In this document: in pieces, positions 15,018 through 20,506 of the stretch | Layout of the letters: each line of letters starts with the position of its first letter | Numbering within the stretch: the stretch's first letter is position 1 | NCBI GenBank assembly: GCA_002394125.1 | Contig: DGSY01000195.1 | Coordinates: 3,997 to 24,502, forward strand | DNA from: Ruminococcus sp. UBA4350 | GTDB lineage: Bacteria; Bacillota; Clostridia; Oscillospirales; Ruminococcaceae | Direction: 5' to 3' | DNA length: 20,506 nucleotides | Notes under the pieces: generated by a model | Database searches by the model: none | Told to the model about the DNA's origin: nothing | What the model saw: only the letters and a program-made list of their open reading frames with translations | Program-made: the position numbers and the translations under genes

Positions 15018-15238
15018 TTTGGGATTCCTCCTTGATTTGTTTACGGATGTTCATGCAGCAGCGGACACGGAATTTCCCGTACCGCCGGAACCCTCCTTCA
15101 GAGCTTTCGGAGGCTGATGCAGCGGACCACCCATCTGTCAGTAATGTGGTACATATCGCAAAGCACGCAGATACGCGGTTTTGCATATGCAGAGGCATTA
15201 TGACCTCGCCGGTCAGGCACCGGCGGATATTCAAATGC
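15018..15238 (-). promoter_or_regulatory. Structured leader of rplS
   Basis: The predicted transcript has about 220 untranslated bases. Near its 5' end lies a 7-bp GC hairpin, CGCCGGT/ACCGGCG (15207-15225). Further along, CCTCC pairs with GGAGG (15092-15096 with 15109-15113), a sequence able to mimic or hide a ribosome binding site. Two similar blocks, ATGCAGC(AGC)GGAC, occur at 15053-15066 and 15117-15127. No sensible reading frame fills the region. Ribosomal proteins often regulate their own genes through such leaders, and an L19 leader is known in Bacillus. Whether this one belongs to that class cannot be decided by eye. Confidence 0.5.
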
Positions 15239-15244
15239 TGTATT

Positions 15245-15273
15245 ATTATATCATACTTCCCCGAAAAAAGCAA
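15245..15273 (-). promoter_or_regulatory. rplS promoter
   Basis: On the minus strand -35 TTGCTT (15268-15273) and a perfect -10 TATAAT (15245-15250) are separated by 17 bases. The inferred start is near 15238. This is a strong housekeeping-type promoter, as expected for a ribosomal protein gene. Confidence 0.8.
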
Positions 15274-15361
15274 GGGGTCAGCGCGATTTTTTCAGATTTT
15301 TTCCGGATACGGCAAAAACCGGAGCGCTCCCGCCGCGATTTTTGACAGCAGAAATAAAACA

Positions 15362-15388
15362 CGGCGGCTCCGCCAATAAGAGCCGCCG
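15362..15388 (-). terminator. Terminator after the ferredoxin gene (possibly bidirectional)
   Basis: A 9-bp perfect stem (CGGCGGCTC 15362-15370 with GAGCCGCCG 15380-15388) has a nine-base loop. In the minus direction it is followed by TGTTTTATTT, ending the ferredoxin transcript; in the plus direction it is followed by CATTTTTT, so it could stop both strands. The stretch 15274-15361 beyond it is AT-rich with T runs and holds no gene. Confidence 0.85.
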
Positions 15389-15425
15389 CATTTTTTCAGG
15401 TTGATCGGGCTTTCAGAAGCGGCGA

Positions 15426-15596
15426 TTATGCCTGCTCCGGCGCACCCACGGGACATGTGTCTGCACAAGCGCCGCAGTCGAGGCAGGTATCTGCGTCGAT
15501 CACATACTTGCCGTCGCCCTCGGAAATCGCACCTGCCGGGCAAGCCTCTGCGCAGGCACCGCACTGGATGCAGGCGTCACTGATTGCATATGCCAT
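15426..15596 (-). CDS. 2[4Fe-4S] ferredoxin
   Basis: This 56-residue clostridial-type ferredoxin is a soluble low-potential electron carrier. Two perfect cluster motifs are visible: Cys9, Cys12, Cys15 with Cys19-Pro, and Cys38, Cys41, Cys44 with Cys48-Pro. Each cluster takes three cysteines from one motif and the fourth from the other. The start at 15596 has AGGAGG eight bases upstream; an in-frame upstream start at 15662 lacks a site and would overlap the leader hairpin. It has its own promoter (15667-15694) and terminator (15362-15388), so it forms a single-gene unit. It would serve fermentative redox reactions such as pyruvate oxidation or hydrogen production in an anaerobe. The partner enzyme is not in the window. 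Confidence 0.96.
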   Translation of the reverse strand: MAYAISDACIQCGACAEACPAGAISEGDGKYVIDADTCLDCGACADTCPVGAPEQA

Positions 15597-15640
15597 AACT
15601 GTTACCTCCTGTAGATTTATAATAAATGTAGCATGAAGCT

Positions 15641-15660
15641 GCGGGTGCGAAACGCCCCGC
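15641..15660 (-). other. 5'-terminal hairpin of the ferredoxin messenger
   Basis: GCGGG plus GCG pairs with CGC plus CCCGC across one bulged T, giving eight pairs and an AAA loop. It begins at about the inferred transcription start (near 15660). A stem at the extreme 5' end usually slows decay of a messenger RNA; this is inferred. Confidence 0.5.
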
Positions 15661-15666
15661 ATTTTT

Positions 15667-15694
15667 ATTGTATCATATTTTCTGAAAAAATCAA
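15667..15694 (-). promoter_or_regulatory. Ferredoxin gene promoter
   Basis: On the minus strand -35 TTGATT (15689-15694) and -10 TACAAT (15667-15672) are 16 bases apart. The leader is about 65 bases and starts with the hairpin at 15641-15660. Confidence 0.7.
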
Positions 15695-15888
15695 GTCCTT
15701 TTTTGAAAAATTCACCGCTTTTTCATATTTTGTTTCTGATAAGTTCATTTCTGTTGAAAGTTCACAGGTTTAAGCAAACAGAACGGCAGCTCTGTGCAGT
15801 GAATGTGCGATCCGGTGACTTCCGCACAGTTTTTGTGCAGGATCGAACATCACAAGATTCTCACTTATTAAGCAAGAAAATATCAATT
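15695..15888. other. Intergenic region between divergent ferredoxin and ABC operons
   Basis: No gene was found here. Visible features are a direct repeat AAGTTCA at 15741-15747 and 15758-15764, start-to-start 17 bases, and an inverted repeat TGTGCG/CGCACA (15804-15809 with 15823-15828). Either could bind a regulator of the importer operon, but both are short and could be chance. Confidence 0.3.
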
Positions 15889-15921
15889 TGATTGTGAATC
15901 ATGATGAAATAATTTTATCAT
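15889..15921 (+). promoter_or_regulatory. Candidate operator palindromes upstream of the ABC operon
   Basis: Two adjacent palindromes end 21 bases before the -35 box: TGATT-N3-AATCA (15889-15901), and a 10-bp arm pair ATGATGAAAT/ATTTTATCAT (15901-15921) with one central base and nine of ten pairs matched. Their position fits an activator or upstream operator for the sugar importer. The binding protein is not in the window. Confidence 0.45.
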
Positions 15922-15942
15922 TGCAAAATGCTTTACAGCATC

Positions 15943-15971
15943 TTGACAATATTCTGAAGATTTGCTATAAT
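15943..15971 (+). promoter_or_regulatory. Full-consensus promoter of the ABC importer operon
   Basis: TTGACA (15943-15948) and TATAAT (15966-15971) are separated by exactly 17 bases, and the -10 box is preceded by TGC (extended -10). The inferred start is near 15978, leaving a leader of about 114 bases. Such a strong core promoter for a sugar importer suggests either high constitutive output or control by repression or attenuation. Confidence 0.9.
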
Positions 15972-15990
15972 TATATAATCAGGGGCAGTA

Positions 15991-16032
15991 CGGGGTTTTG
16001 TCCGGCAGAAACGGACAGTCTCCCGCTCCCCG
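15991..16032 (+). other. Nested hairpin in the ABC operon leader
   Basis: An inner stem TGTCCG/CGGACA (15999-16004 with 16012-16017, loop of seven) is enclosed by an outer CGGGG/CCCCG pair (15991-15995 with 16028-16032). It lies between the promoter and the ribosome binding site. No T run follows, so it is not a classical terminator; it may stabilise the transcript or bind a ligand or protein. Confidence 0.45.
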
Positions 16033-16091
16033 CAGCGTTTCAGGATGAGATTCCGGTGCGGCCGCCGCATCGGGTGAAAGGTGGAAAGACC

Positions 16092-19037
16092 GTGAGAAAT
16101 CAGAAAACGATCCGGCGCTTTACAGCCGCAGCGCTCTGCACCGTCATGACCGGCGCTTTCATGCTGCCGGCCGTTTGCAGTGCGGAGGAAGCGGAGGCCG
16201 GGCTGCTGATCGCGCCCGCGCCTGCCGCGGATGCAGCAGCAGAGGATGACCTCTACACCCTGCACTTTGAACGGGAGAAGAGCTACAGCGACTATTATGA
16301 TGAGAATATCTCCGCGGCGCGGCCGGAGCAGGAGATCACGATCAGCGGAAAGGATACCGCAGAGCAGCTCGGCGGCGATTTTTCCGTCGGCTCGCTCGGC
16401 GAGGGCAGCGAGAAGAAGGACGATGTGCTGATCTGGAGCTCCGCCGAGGGTGAGGTCACCTATGACTTCGACGTGCCGGAGGAGGGCATCTATTCCATGC
16501 GCATTTCCTATTACGCGCTGGAATCGCCATCGAATCAGGTCGAGCTTTCGCTGGAGCTGGACGGCGATTCGCCCTTTGAATCCGCCTCGCGCATCTGTCT
16601 CAACAAGATCTTCGTCAACAAAAACGAGATCAAGACCGATTCCCGCGGCAATCAGGTGCGTCCCTCGCAGATCGAGCAGCCCGGCTGGCAGTCGAAATTC
16701 GTCTACGACGAGGACGGCCTGTTCAATGATCCGCTGATCTTCCGCCTGACCAAAGGCAAACACAAGCTGACGCTCTCCGGCATCAAGGCTTCGGTCGGCA
16801 TCGAGAGCATCACCTTCTGTCAGCCGGAGGGCACTGCGAAATATCAGGCTCCCTCCGAGACCGAGCTGAAAAGCACGCCCTCCACGCTTTACCGCATCGA
16901 GGGCGAGGCGGCAAAATACAAATCCTCCTCGACGCTCTATCCGGGCTACGACAACAATTCCTATACCGTTTCCCCGTCCGATCCGGTCAAGATGGTCTAT
17001 AATACGATCGGCGGCGCAAACTGGGATCAGGCCGGACAGACCGCGACATGGGAGATCCCCGCGGACGCGATCACCGGCGACGGCTGGTATAAGATCGGCA
17101 TCAAGGCACGGCAGGACGTCATGCGCGGCTTCTACTCCAACCGCCGCGTGCTGGTGGACGGCAGCCTGCAAAACGATGCGTTCAGTCAGGTGAAGTTCTA
17201 TTATAATACAGACTGGGATCTGACGCCGGTCAAAACATCGGACGGCGATTATGCCTATGTCTATCTCACCGCCGGCGAACCGCATACGATCACGCTGGAG
17301 GCCATGCCCGGCGAGATCGGCGAATCCATGCGCCGGCTCGAAAGCACCGTCGCCGACCTCAACACCTGCTACAAGCAGATCCTCATGATCACCGGCCCGA
17401 ATCCCGACAAATACAATGACTATTATGTCGAGGAGAGCATCCCGACGATCGTCAGCGATTTCATGCGGCTCTCGCAGCAGCTCAAGGATGCGCAGGCCGG
17501 CATAGAAAATCTCTCCGGTACGCTCGGCTCCGAGGCGGCCGCGCTTCAAAGAATGTATGTCATTCTTGATAAGTGCATCGACAAGCCCAGCCGCATCCCG
17601 AATTATGTCACGCAGATCAAGGACAATATCTCAACGATCTCGACCTTCATCTGCGACTACCGCGATCAGCCGCTGGAAATTGACTATATCGAGCTGGCCT
17701 CCGCGGATCAGGAATTCTCCTCGCTGAAATCGAGCTTCTTCAAGCAGCTCGGCTTCCGCTTCAAAGCGTTCATCGGTTCCTTTACCGAGGACTACACAAC
17801 GCTTTCCGACATCGACGCCTCGAAGGATGACGTCATCAATGTCTGGGTCAATCTCGGACGCGATCAGGCGCTTGTTGTCAAGGAGCTGGTCGAGAACGAA
17901 TTTGCACAGCTGCATCCGGAGATCCCGGTCTCCGTCAATCTCGTTGTCGGCGGCGTTGTCGAAGCAACACTCGCCGGAAAGGGGCCGGATGTCGCGCTGT
18001 TCCTCGGCGGCGAATTCCCCGTGAACCTCGCCTGCCGCGGCCTGCTCACCGATATGAAGCAGTTCCCCGATTATCAGGAGACCGTCAAAAATCTCCAGCA
18101 TGATGCAACTGTTCTCTATGAGTACAACGGCGGCGTTTACGGTATGCCGCTGACGCAGAGCTGGACGATGATGTTCTACCGCACCGATATCCTCACGGAG
18201 CTGGGCTACACAAAGCTCCCGCAGACATGGGACGATATCATTGATATGCTGCCCGGCTTACAGCGCAATCACCTCGGCGTCGGCCTGATCCTGCCGGCGA
18301 CCAATGTCGCGGCGGCGACCGAAGCCGGCCACACCTTCGCCTCGCTCGTTCTGCAAAAGGGCCTGAACTATTATAATGAGGAGCAGACCAGAACGCAGTT
18401 CGATTCCGTCGAAGCGATCCAATGCTTTGAGAAATGGACGGATTTCTACCGCGATTACAAATTCTCGCAGACCTACGATGCATACAGCTATTTCCGCACC
18501 GGTCAGTATCCGATCGTCGTTGCGAATTACAGCTTCTACAATCAGCTTTCCGTTGCGGCACCGGAGATCAAGGGACTCTGGGATTTCACCGTCATGCCCG
18601 GCACTTTGCAGGAGGACGGCACAGTCAATCACGCATCCAATTCCGGCGGCTCCGGCGCGGTCATCTTCAATAAGGTGAAGAACAAGGAGGCTGCATGGGA
18701 ATTCGTCAAGTGGTTCTGCTCGACCGATGTGCAGACCGGCTACGGCTCCGACCTCGAAGGTCTGCTCGGCCAGATGGGACGCTATGAAGCGGCCAATGCC
18801 GAGACGCTCCGACAGCTCAACTGGTCGAGCGCAGAGCTGAATGTGCTGCTCGCACAGTGGGAGGCGCTCGACGAGATCCCGATCCTGCCCTCCTCCTACG
18901 CCGTCACGCGAAACATCATGAACGCGTTCCGTGAAACGGTCAACTCCAATGAGAATCCGCGTGATACGCTCATGTATTACAACAGCGACATGAATGCCGA
19001 GATCCAGCGCAAGCGCGAAAACCTCGGACTGTCCTGA
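16092..19037 (+). CDS. Large multidomain sugar ABC solute-binding protein
   Basis: This 981-residue exported protein captures a solute, probably an oligosaccharide, for the permeases encoded next to it. After a Sec signal peptide (residues 1-31, cleavage predicted after CSA), a beta-rich module spans about 53-245 and a second CBM6/CBM35-like module begins at about 265 (LYRIEGEAA). The second module appears interrupted by a ~110-residue helical segment (about 410-520) before its closing strand LEIDYIEL near 528-535. A family 1 extracellular solute-binding domain fills about 580-981, starting INVWVNLGRDQ and including GPDVALFLGGEF and the YGMPLTQSWTMMFYR segment. Typical binding proteins are only 400-450 residues. 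No lipobox precedes a cysteine, which is odd for a Gram-positive binding protein. The GTG start has AGGTGG seven bases upstream; the frame is open back to 15888, through the promoter. Module assignments are by pattern only. Confidence 0.85.
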   Translation: MRNQKTIRRFTAAALCTVMTGAFMLPAVCSAEEAEAGLLIAPAPAADAAAEDDLYTLHFEREKSYSDYYDENISAARPEQEITISGKDTAEQLGGDFSVGSLGEGSEKKDDVLIWSSAEGEVTYDFDVPEEGIYSMRISYYALESPSNQVELSLELDGDSPFESASRICLNKIFVNKNEIKTDSRGNQVRPSQIEQPGWQSKFVYDEDGLFNDPLIFRLTKGKHKLTLSGIKASVGIESITFCQPEGTAKYQAPSETELKSTPSTLYRIEGEAAKYKSSSTLYPGYDNNSYTVSPSDPVKMVYNTIGGANWDQAGQTATWEIPADAITGDGWYKIGIKARQDVMRGFYSNRRVLVDGSLQNDAFSQVKFYYNTDWDLTPVKTSDGDYAYVYLTAGEPHTITLEAMPGEIGESMRRLESTVADLNTCYKQILMITGPNPDKYNDYYVEESIPTIVSDFMRLSQQLKDAQAGIENLSGTLGSEAAALQRMYVILDKCIDKPSRIPNYVTQIKDNISTISTFICDYRDQPLEIDYIELASADQEFSSLKSSFFKQLGFRFKAFIGSFTEDYTTLSDIDASKDDVINVWVNLGRDQALVVKELVENEFAQLHPEIPVSVNLVVGGVVEATLAGKGPDVALFLGGEFPVNLACRGLLTDMKQFPDYQETVKNLQHDATVLYEYNGGVYGMPLTQSWTMMFYRTDILTELGYTKLPQTWDDIIDMLPGLQRNHLGVGLILPATNVAAATEAGHTFASLVLQKGLNYYNEEQTRTQFDSVEAIQCFEKWTDFYRDYKFSQTYDAYSYFRTGQYPIVVANYSFYNQLSVAAPEIKGLWDFTVMPGTLQEDGTVNHASNSGGSGAVIFNKVKNKEAAWEFVKWFCSTDVQTGYGSDLEGLLGQMGRYEAANAETLRQLNWSSAELNVLLAQWEALDEIPILPSSYAVTRNIMNAFRETVNSNENPRDTLMYYNSDMNAEIQRKRENLGLS

Positions 19038-19082
19038 TTCCCCGCATCCCCCGGCAAAGAGAAAAGAAGGAGGTCGTCCGTT

Positions 19083-20021
19083 TTGGATAAAGATCAAATC
19101 GGTGTCAGAACCAAACAGGAACAGCGGCGGCTGCTCTGGCTGCAAATCAAGCAGAACAAGGAAGCCTATCTCATGATGCTGCCCTTCATGCTCGTGTTTC
19201 TGATCTTCACTGTGATCCCTGTCATCATGTCGCTCCCGATCGGCCTGACGGATTTCGACATGGTCAAATACCCGCCGACATGGGTGGGACTGAGCAATTT
19301 CTACAACCTGTTCCTCAATGACAGCATCTTCATCAAGGCGATCCGCGTGACGCTGGTGTTCGCTGTCTTCACCGGCCCGCTGAGCTATTTCCTGAGCTTC
19401 ATGCTCGCATGGCTCATCAATGAGCTGAATCAGACGCTGAAGGTCATCTTCACGCTGATCTTCTATGCGCCGTCGCTGGCCTCCGGCGTCTATGCCGTCT
19501 GGCAGCTGATCTTCTCCGGCGACAGCTACGGCATCGCCAATTCCACGCTGATGAATCTCGGCATCACGACCAACGCGATCCAGTGGCTCACGGATTCCAA
19601 GTATATCCTCACGGTCGTTATCATCGTCCAGCTCTGGGTGTCGATGGGCGCGGGCTTCCTCGCAATGCGCGCAGGCTTCCAGAATATCGACAAGTCACAG
19701 TATGAGGCCGGCGCGATCGAGGGCATCAAGAACCGCTGGCAGGAGCTGATCTACATCACGATCCCCGGCATGGGTCCCTCGCTGATGTTCGCGGCGGTCA
19801 TGCAGATCGTCTCCGCATTCACGGCGGATATCGTTGCGAGAAACCTCGTCGGCTTCCCCAGCACCGATTACGCCGCACATACGATTATGACGCACGCCTT
19901 CGACTACGGCTGGGTGCGCTACGAAATGGGCTATGCCTCTGCGATCTGCATGGTGCTGTTCATCGCGATGTATTTCTGCAATAAGCTCATCAGCAAGCTG
20001 CTCGGCAAATATATGGACTGA
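19083..20021 (+). CDS. Sugar ABC transporter permease, MalF/UgpA type
   Basis: This 312-residue inner membrane protein forms half of the translocation channel. Six hydrophobic segments are visible, near residues 30-52, 87-112, 118-142, 172-193, 232-250 and 282-300. The cytoplasmic EAA loop that docks the ATPase reads EAGAIEG at 208-214 and ends with the conserved proline at 228. The start is TTG at 19083, nine bases after a strong AGGAGG, so initiation is on a rare codon. It lies 45 bases after the binding-protein gene and 15 bases before the second permease. No ATPase gene is seen; many Firmicutes sugar importers share a single MsmK-type ATPase encoded elsewhere. Confidence 0.93.
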   Translation: MDKDQIGVRTKQEQRRLLWLQIKQNKEAYLMMLPFMLVFLIFTVIPVIMSLPIGLTDFDMVKYPPTWVGLSNFYNLFLNDSIFIKAIRVTLVFAVFTGPLSYFLSFMLAWLINELNQTLKVIFTLIFYAPSLASGVYAVWQLIFSGDSYGIANSTLMNLGITTNAIQWLTDSKYILTVVIIVQLWVSMGAGFLAMRAGFQNIDKSQYEAGAIEGIKNRWQELIYITIPGMGPSLMFAAVMQIVSAFTADIVARNLVGFPSTDYAAHTIMTHAFDYGWVRYEMGYASAICMVLFIAMYFCNKLISKLLGKYMD

Positions 20022-20036
20022 GAAAGGAGGAGTATC

Positions 20037-20506
20037 ATGGCAAGTGCAAAGGCTGCGGCAGGCTCTGCCGCAAAGGATCCCAGAAAGCTCAAGGCTTCCA
20101 ACCGGCGTGCCGGCAGAAAGATCGGCGGCTCGATCGCGATATTCCTCTTTCTGACAATACTCGGCCTCTTTATGGTGCTTCCGATCTGGCTGATGATCGT
20201 CAACTCGATCAAGCCGGTCAACGAAATGTTCATTTTCCCGCCGAAGTGGTACACGCTGAACCCGACGCTCGACAATTTCAAGGATACCTACCGCGTGCTC
20301 GGTCAGATGTGGGTGCCCTTCTCCCGCTATGTGTTCAACTCCGTATTCGTGACCGTTGCCGTTACGCTCTTGCAGGTGGTGTTCGCTTCGATGGCGGCCT
20401 TCTGCCTCGCAAAGATCAAGTTCCCCGGCAATAAGATCATCAATGCGATCATCGTTCTGGCGCTGCTCTACAACAGCAATGTCATCTATCTGATGCAGTA
20501 CATGGT
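20037..20506 (+). CDS. Sugar ABC transporter permease, MalG/UgpE type (partial)
   Basis: The second channel subunit starts at ATG 20037, with AAAGGAGG seven bases upstream, and is cut by the window end after 156 codons. The visible part has a charged, alanine/lysine-rich N-terminal tail of about 30 residues, a first membrane segment at about 31-52, and the typical PIWLMIVNSIKP motif right after it. A periplasmic-side stretch with FPPKWYTLNPTLDNF follows, the usual MalG-family pattern, then two more hydrophobic segments beginning at about 98 and 135. The EAA loop lies beyond the edge. It pairs with the upstream permease to make a heterodimeric channel. Confidence 0.92.
   Translation, partial: MASAKAAAGSAAKDPRKLKASNRRAGRKIGGSIAIFLFLTILGLFMVLPIWLMIVNSIKPVNEMFIFPPKWYTLNPTLDNFKDTYRVLGQMWVPFSRYVFNSVFVTVAVTLLQVVFASMAAFCLAKIKFPGNKIINAIIVLALLYNSNVIYLMQYM

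Noticed and set aside
14950..15273. 107-codon open frame in the rplS leader
   Set aside because: It starts inside the rplS promoter and runs out of frame into rplS, with no ribosome site. The region is better explained as an untranslated leader.
15888..16091. Longer N terminus for the binding protein starting at 15888
   Set aside because: It would cover the consensus promoter and leader hairpin, and would put 68 non-hydrophobic residues before the signal peptide.
15933..17549. Open frame of 538 codons on the minus strand antisense to the binding-protein gene
   Set aside because: It is antisense to a convincing exported protein and spans that gene's promoter; it has no ribosome site and no domain.

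Overview
The window looks like a chromosomal segment of a moderately high-GC member of the Clostridia, most likely Oscillospirales/Ruminococcaceae. The case rests on Firmicutes-type gene orders (tig-clpP-clpX-lon-ysxC, and rplS-lepB-rbgA-rnhB-yraN), strong GGAGG ribosome binding sites, two tandem type I signal peptidases, a small 2[4Fe-4S] ferredoxin and a sugar-type ABC importer. No ribosomal RNA or other marker fixes the genus, so this placement is an inference.

Layout. (1) Positions 1-417 hold a MITE-like inverted-repeat element (1-183), a featureless spacer, and the terminator of the ysxC transcript. (2) From 418 to 15596 every gene is on the minus strand. Read in the direction of transcription (right to left) the units are: the ferredoxin gene, with its own promoter and terminator; rplS, with a promoter, a ~220-nt structured leader and a terminator; a long tightly packed block lepB-lepB-rbgA-DUF3592-like-DUF1963-rnhB-yraN-zinc ribbon-thrC-metallophosphoesterase; tig-clpP-clpX, with a promoter and terminator; and lon-ysxC, with a promoter and terminator. 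(3) From about 15940 rightwards the plus strand carries a divergent ABC importer operon: a very large multidomain solute-binding protein, an inner permease, and a second permease cut by the window edge.

How the genes fit together. The tig-clpP-clpX-lon group covers protein quality control: nascent-chain folding, ClpXP proteolysis and Lon proteolysis. ysxC and rbgA are large-subunit assembly GTPases and rplS encodes L19. The two LepB proteins release exported proteins such as the importer's binding protein. rnhB and yraN are DNA-maintenance genes. thrC and the phosphoesterase ride in the same block without an obvious functional link.

The least ordinary parts are four. The 981-residue binding protein has two carbohydrate-binding-like beta modules and a helical insertion ahead of a normal family 1 solute-binding domain, and no lipobox. 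It is driven by a full-consensus promoter with palindromes just upstream. The lon promoter has its -10 box inside a short inverted repeat. A 24-bp near-perfect palindrome sits upstream of clpP. I saw no rRNA, tRNA, CRISPR array, complete insertion sequence or prophage gene.
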